The translations under genes were made by a program, and so were the position numbers. 64,000 nt of DNA from AV69 sp963742315. Lineage in GTDB: Bacteria; Verrucomicrobiota; Verrucomicrobiia; Chthoniobacterales; UBA10450. Shown here piece by piece: positions 25,501-35,006 of this stretch. How positions within the stretch are numbered: position 1 is the first letter of the stretch; each line of letters starts with the position of its first letter. The notes beneath the pieces were generated by a model. The model did not search any database and was not told the DNA's origin. It saw nothing but the letters and a program-made list of their open reading frames with translations. The stretch covers positions 868,001 to 932,000 of the forward strand of contig CAVULE010000003.1 of assembly GCA_963742315.1 (NCBI GenBank). The letters run 5' to 3'.

Positions 25501-27873
25501 TCATTTCGGCGTTTCCAAGGCGGCGAGTTTTTGGAAGCGCGGATCATTCCGGAGCGGATCGAACATGGGATCGAGCCGGAGCAGCGCGGGAGTGAGCGGC
25601 ACGTTTTGAGCCAGCGCGCCATCGTACGGTATCGACAGCAGTTTCTCTAACGCGGCCATGGCGCGGTCGGGCTCCCCCATGCTCGCCGACACCCGGGCGA
25701 GGATCTCGATCGGAATAGGACCCTGCACAGCGTCTTTCTCGATCGGGATCAGGGCCATCGCTTGCTCGGTCAGTTTGAATGCGGCGGCTTTGTCACCAAG
25801 GCCCATACTCGTCAGCGCGAGATCCGCAATGAGGGCAAAATTTTCCGGCTGTTCTTTCAGAAAAGGTTCCAGTTCGCTGCGCGCTTGTCGCCAACTTTCC
25901 TGAGCGGCGGTATGATCGCCGGCGACCTCCTGCGCCCATCCTAAATAAAAGCGCAGTTCGCCAATGGTATAACCCAACGCTGGATCAGGTTTGGCCAATA
26001 TCTCCTTTAACCGAGGGATGATTTGTGCAGGGCGGCGCTCCAGGATCGCCTGGTAAATTTGTGTTTCCAACGCCTGGGGGTCGTCGGCCGGCGGGTGGAT
26101 CGAGGCGAGGAGCGCGGAGGCCCGCGGCAGATCGCCCTCAGCTTGTGCGATAGCCGCCTTCGCCGCGAGGGTATCAACGTCGCCCGGCATGATAGCGAGA
26201 ACCTGGTCAAACTTTCGCAGTGCTTCGGGGAAACGACGAAGCTCGATATACAACTGTGCATGCTGTCCGAGCAGGTTAACGTTACGCGGATCGAGCTGCT
26301 CGGTTTGGTTAAAGTACGACTCGCTCCGGTCCCACTGGCCGCGCCGCCGCGCGACAGAGGCCAGCAACGCAGGAATCTGGCTGCTGTTCGGCAGGAATTG
26401 ACGTGCTTGCTCAAAGTAACGCACCGCGGTGTCGTAATCCTTCAAGCAGGCGTAGTGGTAATAGCCCTTGGCCAGCAGCGCCTCGCCGAGATTAGGCTGA
26501 AGAGTGAGCGCGGTTTCGGCTGCCTGCCGCGTCTCGTCACGGAGGGCGACCGTTGGTTGAAGAGCCTGTGTGATGTAGCCGCGCGCGTCCGCGATTGACA
26601 GTAGCGCCCAACTAAGGGCGAACTTCGGGTCCAACCTCACGGCTTCTCTGAGATATTTCTGTGCGCCAAGGGCGTTGTCGGGTGTGTATGTCGTTTGCAC
26701 GTTATAAGCCAGGCCGCGCAGATAGGCATCGTAAGCCTCCGGATTGTCCGTCGGTTTGGCGACGATGACTTGCTCTTCCTGTCCCGTGATTTTCGCCCGC
26801 AACTGCTCGGCGATGGCTTTAGCCACTTCACTCTCAACCGCAAAAATGTCGGTCAATTTGCGATCGAAGGTATCGGCCCAAAGATGGGAATCATTGGCTG
26901 CTTTAATCAGTTGCACGTTAACGCGCACTGTGTCGCCGCTTTTCTGAACGCTGCCTTCCAGAACGTGGGCAACGCCCAGTTGCCTGGCGATCTCGGGCAC
27001 GTTTTCAGGCGCGCTTTTGTAACGCTGCGTAGAGGTGCGCGAGATCACCTTCAGATCGGCAATCTTGGATAAGCGGGTCAGAATCTCGTCCTGAATGGCG
27101 TCGGCAAAGTAGGCGTTGGCTTTGTCCTCGCTCCGGTTTTCGAAGGGCAGGACCGCGATGCTTTTTTCCGGCGCAGCCAGCGTCGATCGCGCGCGATAGC
27201 CGGAAAACATGGCGCTGCCCGCAATGGTCGCCGCGAGAAGGAGCAATGCCGCTATTGTCACGGCCCAACGCATTCGCCTCCGGCGTTTCAGCACGGTCTC
27301 GAATTTCCGCGGCAGTTGCGCGTTACCTACTTGCTCGCCGTAAAGGTTAACGATCGAGACGCGCACTCCGTGTTTCACTTCGCAAACACCGAGGTCGTGC
27401 AGGAGCGGTCGCCACTGCTCGTATCCTTCGAGGTCTTCAGCCACATGCTTGGAAAGCAAAATGTGGCCGGCGTCACCGCAATCCATCACCCGTTGCGCCA
27501 GGTTGATCCCGGCACCCGTAAGGTTGGCGCGTTCGTTTACATCGACAACCCCGCTAACTGGCCCGCTGTGGATTCCCATCCGAAGTTGCAGGCGCGGATA
27601 TTGCTTGAGCGCGCGGCTAATCTCCACCGCGCATTGCACAGGTGCTTCTGGACTGGTGTAAAAGACCAGCGCCATCCCGTCGCCGGTCGGGATTTTAAGC
27701 AATCGGCTCGTGGCTTCGGCCCGCTGAAATTCCTCGGACGCGCGAACAATCTGGTTTAGCTCTTCAACCGCGGCGTGCTGTTCGTTAACCGACAGCTTCG
27801 AATACGCCACGATGTCGATGAATAAGACATGCGCGATCTCGAGCTGGATTTCCTTTTTGGCTCCCGCCGCCAT
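25501..27873 (-). CDS. Class III nucleotidyl cyclase with FlgO-like and TPR domains
   Basis: The 790-residue protein starts with a cyclase homology domain (about 10-185). FIDIVAYSKL carries the first metal Asp, KIPTGDGMALVF the second and a Lys, and GAGINLAQRV the Asn/Arg pair. The purine-selecting Asp appears as Asn (ANLTGAGIN), so activity or base choice is uncertain. A membrane helix follows at about 200-222. Then comes a TolB/FlgO-like domain (SIAVLPFENRSEDKANAYFADAIQDEI…, about 235-350). Finally there are TPR repeats to the end. The cyclase would be cytoplasmic and the rest periplasmic. A second cyclase-TPR protein is encoded at 37073. Confidence 0.88.
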   Translation of the reverse strand: MAAGAKKEIQLEIAHVLFIDIVAYSKLSVNEQHAAVEELNQIVRASEEFQRAEATSRLLKIPTGDGMALVFYTSPEAPVQCAVEISRALKQYPRLQLRMGIHSGPVSGVVDVNERANLTGAGINLAQRVMDCGDAGHILLSKHVAEDLEGYEQWRPLLHDLGVCEVKHGVRVSIVNLYGEQVGNAQLPRKFETVLKRRRRMRWAVTIAALLLLAATIAGSAMFSGYRARSTLAAPEKSIAVLPFENRSEDKANAYFADAIQDEILTRLSKIADLKVISRTSTQRYKSAPENVPEIARQLGVAHVLEGSVQKSGDTVRVNVQLIKAANDSHLWADTFDRKLTDIFAVESEVAKAIAEQLRAKITGQEEQVIVAKPTDNPEAYDAYLRGLAYNVQTTYTPDNALGAQKYLREAVRLDPKFALSWALLSIADARGYITQALQPTVALRDETRQAAETALTLQPNLGEALLAKGYYHYACLKDYDTAVRYFEQARQFLPNSSQIPALLASVARRRGQWDRSESYFNQTEQLDPRNVNLLGQHAQLYIELRRFPEALRKFDQVLAIMPGDVDTLAAKAAIAQAEGDLPRASALLASIHPPADDPQALETQIYQAILERRPAQIIPRLKEILAKPDPALGYTIGELRFYLGWAQEVAGDHTAAQESWRQARSELEPFLKEQPENFALIADLALTSMGLGDKAAAFKLTEQAMALIPIEKDAVQGPIPIEILARVSASMGEPDRAMAALEKLLSIPYDGALAQNVPLTPALLRLDPMFDPLRNDPRFQKLAALETPK

Positions 27874-28009
27874 TAGCTTGTACGCATAGTGCGCAAATCC
27901 GTCTCTTACATCAAGCTAGGAGGCATGGCTTCGCCTCGTTGAAAAGTTCAAGCATTAAAGGTTACCGCGAGTTCGTCCGATGGCGAACAACCCCAGATAA
28001 GAGCGAAAG

Positions 28010-28130
28010 GGTGGATCGAGCAGTCCCTTGCTCGATATTAAAAATTAATGCGCCCTCGGCGCCAAAATTAACATCGCCCGACGCCTCCTTCGCCAAGGCT
28101 ACGGCGCGCCAAGGGAGCGGCCGATCCACC
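28010..28130. repeat. Inverted repeat GGTGGATCG…CGATCCACC
   Basis: Nine-base ends GGTGGATCG (28010) and CGATCCACC (to 28130) flank the hairpin GATCGAGCA-gtccct-TGCTCGAT, the GGCGCCAAAATTAA motif shared with 7650, and GCGCCAAGG/CCTTCGCCAAGG pieces. It resembles the other REP units but lacks GTAG ends. It fills the 270-base spacer between two minus-strand genes. Confidence 0.5.
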
Positions 28131-28144
28131 TGTCATATGCGGGG

Positions 28145-29879
28145 CTACTTCGGGGGTTCCGGAGCGCTGCGCGGTTGGGTCGCAGCGCCGTCGGCGGTAC
28201 GATATTCGCGCAACTCAGCGAGCTCGCTGCGGGAGCCGTCGGCTTTTGCGGTTTGCTCAGTCAACTTGGCGTAGTAGTGCTGTGCCTTCTCTTTTTCCCC
28301 AGTCTGTCCTGCTGCCTGCGCGGCGCCATACAGACCTCGGAATCGTCCGGGATAGATTTTCAGCGCTGCCTCAAACTCCTGCTGCGCTTCCTTCGGCCGA
28401 TCCAGTGCTAGCAGCAAATCGCCCAATTGTTCGCGAGCCGGGACAAGCGCCCCGGGCGAGACCGGATGTTTCCCCAGAATATCTTCCGCATCCGCCGCAC
28501 GTCGTAACATAGTGACGGCCTCCTCCTTCTTGTTTTCGCCATACGCCACCCAGGCTGATGCTGCCTGCATCTGCTGGTCGAGCTGTCTCTTAAAATAATC
28601 AAACTTCGGATCCGACGTCGCATCCCGTAATTGCCGCATCCGGTCCATGGCTTTGCGTGCACCCTCTAGATCGCCGGTGTGCGCTCGGCCCAAGGCGTGG
28701 GCATATTCTATTAGCGCTTCCATAAACGGAAAGGAAGACCAATGCGGCAATTCCGGAACGCGCAACGCTGCCGCGTCGGACCAGGCATTGCGCTCAAGCG
28801 CGTAACGCGACGGGATCGCGGCAAGAGCATAGGCAGCGCTGAATTCCAGCTCGGGATTGGTTTTGCGCACAGTGGCGGCGAAATCCACGATCTCCTTCGC
28901 CTTGGCGTCCTGCCCTTCCTGTAGATAAGAGTAGGCCATGTAGTCGAGCGCGTGCAGTTCCTCTGCTTCGGTGGCGTCGCGATGTCGCATGGCGGCGTAA
29001 GCGCGCGACGCGTCAGCGGAAGAGCGATTTGCGGCGATCGACTCTTCCCACATACCAAGCCGCGTGAAGATGTGCGATGGCATGTGCAGGGCATGAGGAA
29101 CCCACGGTGCGATAGAACCGTAACTCCGGGCAGCGGCCAGCCCGCGCTCAGCCAATGACGGGTAGTCATAGCTGTGAATCAGATAGTGAGCGACGCCGGG
29201 GTGGCGGGGATTTTTAGTCCACAGCTTTTCGAGAATAGCGGCGGCTTTAAGTTGATTGGATAACGTCGTGTCGGTGGGATTTGCGTAACCCACTGCCAGC
29301 ACCGCCAGGGCGTAAAACGTCTGCGTTTCAACATCGTCCGGATAGCGCTCGTAAAGTGTGCGCATTGCCTTTTCATACGCCATTACACGATCACGCGGCC
29401 CCACCGGTCCATGACAAGACTGCCCGACCTCGCCCGTGTTGGGACCATCCGGCGTGTTGTAGTAGGTATTCAGCGCTGTGATAAATCCCCGCTCGCGATC
29501 TGTGCCAGCATTCATTGCCATGGCTTTCTCCGCCGCAGCCTTGCCTGCGCTCATTTCGTCCGGAGTTGGAGGCGTCCAAATCGGATGCCACCATGTCATG
29601 GCGATTCCCCATTGCGCCATGGCGCAGTTTCGGATCCTGCTCGGCTACAGAAGTAAAAATTCGGCGGGCCTCTTCATAGAAGAACGAGTGCAGCAACGCG
29701 ACTCCGCGGATAAATTCTGATCGCACCTCTGGCGCGCACGACACCTTAAAATCGACTGTCCCGGCCGCGCGCAAATCACCCGGTTCAGGGACAACCGCGG
29801 TTTCGGCGCCGACCGCTGTGAGGCCGGTAATCAGAACGGCGAGGAAAGTCGCGCCGCTAAAGAATGCTCGAATGCTCAT
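28145..29879 (-). CDS. Secreted TPR-repeat protein, one-base frameshift
   Basis: ATG 29879 gives MSIRAFF and a signal peptide ending near GLTAVGAET. The frame reads FIRGVALLHSFFYEEARRIFTSVAEQDPK, then goes wrong at about 29627. One extra C there separates it from the frame beginning CAMAQWGIAMTWWHPIW, which runs to 28145. Joined, the ~575-residue protein has repeated helical hairpins of TPR type, including the HPGVAHYLIHSYDYP and HMPSHIFTRLGMW motifs of a known family of exported TPR proteins without assigned function. It follows the cyclase-TPR gene's strand but is transcribed towards it, with a REP-like repeat between. Confidence 0.8.
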
Positions 29880-30090
29880 GTGAAGGGCTCTTCGAGGCTG
29901 GCACAAGCGCCGCTAAGCTGCAAATTTGAAAATAATTTTGCCGCTCCGTTCTCCTTGATGTCGCAGCTACCTTTACTCAGCTCACGAAAACTAAACAAAG
30001 ATCGCCAGGTTAAATTCACCACTTCTGAGTTGGATGTTGGGCGTTGTGCGTTGAAGGTTGCGCGTTTTCATCCGAAATAGCACCCCAGCC

Positions 30091-31638
30091 ATGGCACGAC
30101 TGCACGAATATCAAGGTAAGGCCATTCTCGCGGAAAACGGATTCAAAATTCCGCGCGGTCGCGCCGCCTCCACCGCTGATGAGGCGGTGTCGGCGGCCAA
30201 GGAACTCTTGGACCAAAAGGGCAGCGAAGTCGTCGTCAAGATTCAGGCTTGGACAACCGGACGGGCGGGAATCGGCGGCGTCGCTTTCGCGAAAAAGCCT
30301 GATGTTGCTCGCGGCCATGCCGCACGCATGCTGGAAATGAAAGTGGGACAGTTTCCCGTCGAAGCGGTGCTGGTTGAAGAGAAGATCGCGATTGACCGCG
30401 AATTTTTTCTTTCATTCGCAATTGATGACGCGACTCGCGCACCGACGATTATTTTCGCGCCCGGCGGGGGCACCGGAATCGAAGAGCGCGCCGCATCGAC
30501 GCGGCGTATTGCGTGCGATGTGACTCGCGGGCCTGAGGAGTCAACCGTCGCGGAGGCTACCGCGTCATGCGGACTTTCATCGACGCACGCGACGCAGCTC
30601 GCTGATTCGATTCGAAAGTTATTTACTGCCGCGCGCAAGGTGGAAGCGCGGTCACTTGAAATCAATCCACTGGTCCTGACCAAGGATGGTCAGTTCGTCG
30701 CCGCCGATTGCCGTATTACGATTGATGACTACGCCGTAGCGCGGCATCCGGAACTGAAGATAGAGATTGCGCGCGAGTTCGATCATCCGCCTACGGCTTT
30801 GGAACGCGTGGCCTACGCGGTCGAACAAAACGACCATCGCGGCACATTTTATTTCGCGCAGTTGGCCACGACAGCAGCGAAGGATTCCAAGGGCTTGGTT
30901 GGTTTTCACGGCGCCGGCGGCGGCGGATCGATGATGTCAATGGACGCCATCGTAAACGCGGGATTTACCATCGCCAATTTCACCGATACGAGCGGCAATC
31001 CCTCTGCGTCCAAGGTGTATCGCGCCAGTCGAATCATTCTGGCTCAGCCTGAGCTGGTGGGATATTTCGGTTCGGGCTCCGGTGTTGCGAGCCAGGAACA
31101 ATATTGGTCCGCCTATGGACTGGCCAAGGCATTTTGGGAACTCGATCTAAACATTCCCGCCGTGATTCGTTTGGGCGGCAACACCGAAGACCGCGCGGTG
31201 GACATTTTGCAGCGAATGTCGAGGCTGCTTGGCACGGCGGTCGAGGGCTATCGAAAGACCGACGCGCCGGCCACGATCGCTACGCGCTTTGCCGAACTTA
31301 TTGCGACCGGCAAGGGAGCAAAATGGAAACCCCGCGCGCCGCGCGCGCCAAGGTTCATTAAGGATCCGTCCGTCACGACGATTCCGGTGAAGGGCGGGCG
31401 GGTGTGGATCCACACCGCGCAGTGGCCGCAAATTCGCAGCGCGGTCGAGACCCATTCCGGCGGATTGATCGTCGATCGTGCCGGAGCAGCCGTGCCATCG
31501 CTCCCAAGTGAAGAGTTTGCGACTAAAGATTCTGAATTACTCGCGTGCGACGTTGAGTGCCGGCTTGCCGGAGTAAAAGGATTCTACTTGGAACTCGATA
31601 TCCCTGGGTTGGACGAACTGATTGGAGGCGCGCGCTGA
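30091..31638 (+). CDS. ATP-citrate lyase/citryl-CoA synthetase ATP-grasp subunit
   Basis: The 515-residue protein begins like succinyl-CoA synthetase beta (MARLHEYQGKAILAENGFKI). It has an ATP-grasp domain to about 230 (VEEKIAIDREFFLSFAID, LEINPLVLTKDG) and a CoA-ligase domain (about 265-410) with GFHGAGGGGSMMSMDAI and FGSGSGVASQEQYW. In AclB/CcsA enzymes this subunit activates citrate with ATP and CoA. A ~105-residue C-terminal extension (from about 411, with VWIHTAQW and LACDVEC) is not part of the usual ~400-residue AclB. I do not recognise it. The next gene starts on the last base of its stop region, so the two subunits are translated together. Confidence 0.82.
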   Translation: MARLHEYQGKAILAENGFKIPRGRAASTADEAVSAAKELLDQKGSEVVVKIQAWTTGRAGIGGVAFAKKPDVARGHAARMLEMKVGQFPVEAVLVEEKIAIDREFFLSFAIDDATRAPTIIFAPGGGTGIEERAASTRRIACDVTRGPEESTVAEATASCGLSSTHATQLADSIRKLFTAARKVEARSLEINPLVLTKDGQFVAADCRITIDDYAVARHPELKIEIAREFDHPPTALERVAYAVEQNDHRGTFYFAQLATTAAKDSKGLVGFHGAGGGGSMMSMDAIVNAGFTIANFTDTSGNPSASKVYRASRIILAQPELVGYFGSGSGVASQEQYWSAYGLAKAFWELDLNIPAVIRLGGNTEDRAVDILQRMSRLLGTAVEGYRKTDAPATIATRFAELIATGKGAKWKPRAPRAPRFIKDPSVTTIPVKGGRVWIHTAQWPQIRSAVETHSGGLIVDRAGAAVPSLPSEEFATKDSELLACDVECRLAGVKGFYLELDIPGLDELIGGAR

Positions 31639-33362
31639 TGGCAATTTTGATCGACGAGACCAAGCGCGTTCTGGTGCAAGGCATCACCGGTCGCGAAGGA
31701 CGGGCGCGCACCAAGCTAATGCGCGAATACGGGACGAATGTTGTCGCTGGTGTAACGCCCGGCAAAGCTGGGCAGACAGTGTTGGGTGTGCCTGTATTCA
31801 ACACGCCACAAGAAGCAGTGAAAGCGTTGGGAGGCATCGATATCTCGGTGCTTTTTGTTCCGGCGGCGGGCGTAAAGGAAGCGGCGATCTCCGCGATTGA
31901 TGCGGGCATCAAGCTCACGGTGCTGGTGCCCGATCGCGTGCCGGTGTGGGATGCGATGGAAATTGCCGCATCGGCCAGAGCCAATGGCGCAATGTTTCTC
32001 GGGCCGAACACACTTGGAGTATTAAGTCCGGGCAAAGGCGTCGTCGGGATGATCGGTGGTCGTGCTGAAAGTGCGAGACAATGGTTCAAGCCCGGTATTC
32101 CGAAAGGCGTTGGAGTAATCAGTCGCTCCGGCGGCATGGCTTCGAGCACCGGCTACTACCTGGGTCAGGCTGGTGTGCGCATCTCAACGATCGCGCACAT
32201 CGGCGGCGATGCTGTCCTCGGTATTCGCATTCCCGACGCTGCGCTGATGTTCGAAGCTGATCCGCTGACAGAAGCAATCGTCATCTTTGGCGAAATTGGT
32301 TCCTCACAAGAAGAGGAACTGGCGCAGATGATTCGTGATCGAAGAGTCACCAAGCCGGTAATCGCCTACATCGGTGGCAAAGCGGCGCGCGAAGGCACGC
32401 GCTTCAGTCACGCGGGCGCGATCATCGAAGGCGGACGCGGCACGCACGCGGGAAAAGTGAAAGCATTGCGCGAAGCCGGCGCGACCGTGGTTGATGCGTT
32501 TGGTGAACTGCCCGGTGCGGTGGTTGACGTTTTGAAACGAATGAAAGGACAGAGTTTGATGAGTGACGCCGACAAGAATGCCATCTGGAATACCGCGGTC
32601 ACGCGCATTGAACCCAACCGAGTGGCGGTGCGCGGATACGACATTGCCGAGCTGATGGGCCGCGTGTCGTTTGGCGCGGCGGTTTATTTGATTTTGACAA
32701 GCGAGCTGCCTTCAACCGCGGTCGGGCGTTTGATGGACGCGATTTTGGTGGCATCGGTCGATCACGGCGCCACGCCTCCCAGCGCGCTCGCCGCACGAAC
32801 CGTTGCCTCCACCGGCGCAGCGCTAAGCGCATCCGTCGCAGCCGGGATCATGTCGATCAATCGTCATCACGGGGGCGCGATCGAGGATTGCGCCCGGCAA
32901 TTAAAGAAAATCGCTGATCGCGCCACGAATGAATCAGTTTCAATGGAAGAAGCTGCCGCCGCAGCACTGGCGGCGATGAGAGATGCGGGTGACCGCATGC
33001 CCGGATTCGGTCATCGTTATCACACCAAGGACCCGCGGACTGCGCGGTTGTTTGAACTGGCGCGCGAAGCCGGCGTTGATGGTGTGCACATGAAAGCGGC
33101 GCGGGCCGTTGAAAAATCCTTCGCCGAAGCAAAGAAAGCGTTGCCCATTAACGTAGATGGCGCCATCGGCGCCATCCTGGCCGATTTAGGAATGAATCCC
33201 GCGGCGTTCAACGGCATTTTCATGATTGCGCGCACCCCCGGACTGGTGGCACACGTTATCGAAGAGCAAAGCCGGGAGAAACCGATGCGCCGGATTGATC
33301 CGGTCAACCACGGTTATGACGGGCCGGCTCCTCGATCTCTAACCACGAATAGACACGAATAA
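31638..33362 (+). CDS. ATP-citrate lyase SucD-like + citryl-CoA lyase subunit
   Basis: The first ~300 residues resemble succinyl-CoA synthetase alpha: LVQGITGREG (CoA-binding), GVISRSGGM, and FSHAGAII carrying the phospho-His. The C-terminal ~260 residues are citrate-synthase-like: NRHHGGAIEDCA and GFGHRYHTKDPRT supply the two His and an Arg, and NVDGAIGAIL the Asp position. This fusion is the AclA arrangement, which makes citryl-CoA and splits it to acetyl-CoA and oxaloacetate. ATP-dependent action on a related tricarboxylate such as methylcitrate cannot be excluded. The last ~8 residues (LTTNRHE) come from an inserted repeat at 33340, so the native end has been replaced. Confidence 0.85.
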   Translation: MAILIDETKRVLVQGITGREGRARTKLMREYGTNVVAGVTPGKAGQTVLGVPVFNTPQEAVKALGGIDISVLFVPAAGVKEAAISAIDAGIKLTVLVPDRVPVWDAMEIAASARANGAMFLGPNTLGVLSPGKGVVGMIGGRAESARQWFKPGIPKGVGVISRSGGMASSTGYYLGQAGVRISTIAHIGGDAVLGIRIPDAALMFEADPLTEAIVIFGEIGSSQEEELAQMIRDRRVTKPVIAYIGGKAAREGTRFSHAGAIIEGGRGTHAGKVKALREAGATVVDAFGELPGAVVDVLKRMKGQSLMSDADKNAIWNTAVTRIEPNRVAVRGYDIAELMGRVSFGAAVYLILTSELPSTAVGRLMDAILVASVDHGATPPSALAARTVASTGAALSASVAAGIMSINRHHGGAIEDCARQLKKIADRATNESVSMEEAAAAALAAMRDAGDRMPGFGHRYHTKDPRTARLFELAREAGVDGVHMKAARAVEKSFAEAKKALPINVDGAIGAILADLGMNPAAFNGIFMIARTPGLVAHVIEEQSREKPMRRIDPVNHGYDGPAPRSLTTNRHE

Positions 33363-33762
33363 ACACGAATTTATAAAACAATTCTCTCCCATTTAACTTT
33401 GCGTGCTTGAAATTAAGGATAACTCCAACGCGCAGCTTTGTGATCCGTAGATAGTTCAACATCAGTCCACGCTCGTGATCAGTAATTCCGTCAATAACTT
33501 TTGCATCAACGACGACACCGTCGAATGCGATCAAGTCGGGGATAAAAAGACCGACCTTGTGTCCCTTGTAGAGAACATTGAACAGAGGTTGCTGGCGGAA
33601 TGGAATGTTTCGCATACCAAACTCAACTGCTAAGGCGTTTTCATATGGTTTCTCGAGCAACCCGTGACCAAGCGTATTCTGAACCTCGATGGCACAGCCA
33701 ACAATTTGAAAGACTTCTTCTTTGGCCAACAGCCTTTCGTATTCGTGTCCATTCGTGTTCAT
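33304..33762 (-). CDS. GxxExxY protein
   Basis: The 152-residue product has the family signature GLLEKPYENAL (G-x-x-E-x-x-Y, about 32-42). It also has nuclease-like features: a strand with VGLFIPDLIAFDGVVVDAKVID (the Asp…Lys spacing of PD-(D/E)xK folds) and LNYLRITKLRVGVILNF. Function is unknown. The N-terminus (MNTNGHEYE) and the C-terminal reading FYKFVFIRVYSW are encoded inside the flanking inverted repeats. Its stop lies within the 3' end of the citrate-lyase gene on the other strand. These genes typically travel as small solitary units. Confidence 0.85.
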   Translation of the reverse strand: MNTNGHEYERLLAKEEVFQIVGCAIEVQNTLGHGLLEKPYENALAVEFGMRNIPFRQQPLFNVLYKGHKVGLFIPDLIAFDGVVVDAKVIDGITDHERGLMLNYLRITKLRVGVILNFKHAKLNGRELFYKFVFIRVYSWLEIEEPARHNRG

Positions 33763-33771
33763 TAGTGGTTA
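33340..33771. mobile_element. Putative GxxExxY insertion unit with 31-bp inverted termini
   Basis: The left end TAACCACGAATAGACACGAA…(33340-33370) and the inverted right end TAACCACTAATGAACACGAA…(33771-33741) match at about 26 of 31 positions. Each contains the tandem unit ACACGAAT. Between them is only the GxxExxY gene. The unit is inserted at the very end of the citrate-lyase gene, whose last codons now lie in the left end. No recombinase is encoded, so it would be moved by something else. Confidence 0.55.
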
Positions 33772-33795
33772 AGGTTTAGAACGGAGGACAAAGAA

Positions 33796-34077
33796 ATGGC
33801 AGAAGAAAAAATACTGACCAAACACCCGCTGGGTAAAAGCGGGAAAAATATCGACAAGCAAAAATACGAAACACTGAAGAAAGCTATCTTGTCAGCTCTG
33901 CGAAGTACGGAACTCACTCACACCGAATTGTTTAAACAGCTGAACAAGAGCCTAAACAAGAAATTCTCAGGGAATATCAGTTGGTATGGAGAAACGGTGA
34001 AGCTCGACTTGGAAGCTAGAAAAATAATAGGAAGAACTTTTTCAAAACCTCAGAAATATAGGCTGAAACCGAGGTAA
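33796..34077 (+). CDS. DUF6958-like small protein
   Basis: The 93-residue product matches a recurring small soluble family: HPLGKSGKNIDKQKYETLKKAIL, a helical middle, then WYGETVKLDLEARKIIGRTFSKPQKYRL. The spacing (NIDKxKY … WYxETVKLDLEA) is what I remember of DUF6958. It looks like a winged-helix-like fold, but no function is known. GGAGGA eight bases before ATG 33796 is a strong ribosome-binding site. Its lower GC content and lysine-rich composition differ from its neighbours. It is followed five bases later by the HD-domain gene, so both may be co-transcribed. Confidence 0.7.
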   Translation: MAEEKILTKHPLGKSGKNIDKQKYETLKKAILSALRSTELTHTELFKQLNKSLNKKFSGNISWYGETVKLDLEARKIIGRTFSKPQKYRLKPR

Positions 34078-34082
34078 CTACC

Positions 34083-34682
34083 ATGAAAGCAAACGAACCG
34101 GCCGTCTATGGCGTCACCAAAATCGCGCAACTCTTTCCCAGCATCAGGAAGATCAAGAACAAGGCGCTGCGCGAAAAGGTGGCGGCGGTCTGGAGCGAGG
34201 CCATTACCACGGGCTGTGGCGGCAAGGGCTGGACCTTCGCCGAACTGCGTGCGGTCAAGTTCACCCTCCTGGCCGGCGACATCAACATGACGTTCGTCGA
34301 GCATCTCAATTCCTGCGCGCGGCAGTGCATCGCCATCGCCGATATCCTCAAGAAATCCTTCCGCTGCAGCATCCCCATTCAGCGGGACTATCTCATCGCG
34401 GGCGCGCTCTTGGCCGATGTAGGCAAACCACTGGAGTTCGACAAGGACGCGTCGGGGAACGTGATTCAGGGAAAATTCGGACAACAGGTGCGGCATCCTT
34501 TTAGCGGCGTCGCGCTCGCCTACAAGCACGGCATTCCAGGCGAAGTCATGCACATCATCGCTACCCACAGTCACGAGGGCGACAAGATGGAGCGTTCGAT
34601 CGAATCGATCATCTTTCATCACGCTGACTTCGTGGATTTCGACATCGCCAAGCTTCTCGGGAAGCGCGCTGCCAAGAAATGA
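34083..34682 (+). CDS. HD-domain protein (putative phosphohydrolase)
   Basis: The 199-residue protein has a helical HD-type domain: an early His (VEHLNSCARQCIAIAD), LLADVGKPLEF where the usual HD pair is AD, then HPFSGVALAYKHGIP, IIATHSHEGD and IIFHHADFVDFD. Several His/Asp ligands remain, but the second-motif His is replaced by Ala (…GALLADVG). Metal binding may therefore be partial or the alignment shifted by one element. Members hydrolyse nucleotides or phosphoesters. It sits directly after the DUF6958 gene, and the next gene downstream is a small hypothetical preceding aconitase. Confidence 0.75.
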   Translation: MKANEPAVYGVTKIAQLFPSIRKIKNKALREKVAAVWSEAITTGCGGKGWTFAELRAVKFTLLAGDINMTFVEHLNSCARQCIAIADILKKSFRCSIPIQRDYLIAGALLADVGKPLEFDKDASGNVIQGKFGQQVRHPFSGVALAYKHGIPGEVMHIIATHSHEGDKMERSIESIIFHHADFVDFDIAKLLGKRAAKK

Positions 34683-34762
34683 TTCTGAAGCAGCTGATGG
34701 TTGAGAGTTGATTGTTGAGAGTCTGAAAATGCCGAGCGATGCTTACTGCAGGACTGTCTGGA

Positions 34763-35005
34763 ATGACTGATACTTCTCCGAGAATCGAGCGACTGATGCG
34801 CGATAAATTGATGGCGTTCTCGGGTGAGGAACGTTTCATCATGGGCGCGCAAATGTCTGAATGCGCCCGCGAAATGGTGAAGGCGTCGCTGCCGCCGTCG
34901 GAGGTGGAGCAGCGACGGCAATTGTTCAAACGCCTTTATGGCGAGGAATTGCGAGGTCATCCAATCGTGCATTTGATCGGCGGTTGTGATGCCGAAGGAA
35001 ATTGA
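34763..35005 (+). CDS. Conserved hypothetical protein
   Basis: The 80-residue product (MTDTSPRIERLMRDKLMAFSGEERFIMGAQMSE…) belongs to a small helical family. It is recognised by the pattern K-[LM]-[MS]-x-[KF]-S-G-E-E-R-x-x-M-G near the N-terminus and [RQ]-R-Q-[LI]-F-x-R-x-Y-G later. Such proteins often sit beside toxin-like or nucleotidyltransferase genes elsewhere. Here the neighbours are an HD protein and aconitase. An in-frame ATG at 34739 is less likely than ATG 34763. The stop lies one base before the ATG of aconitase. Confidence 0.6.
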   Translation: MTDTSPRIERLMRDKLMAFSGEERFIMGAQMSECAREMVKASLPPSEVEQRRQLFKRLYGEELRGHPIVHLIGGCDAEGN

Positions 35006-35006
35006 T

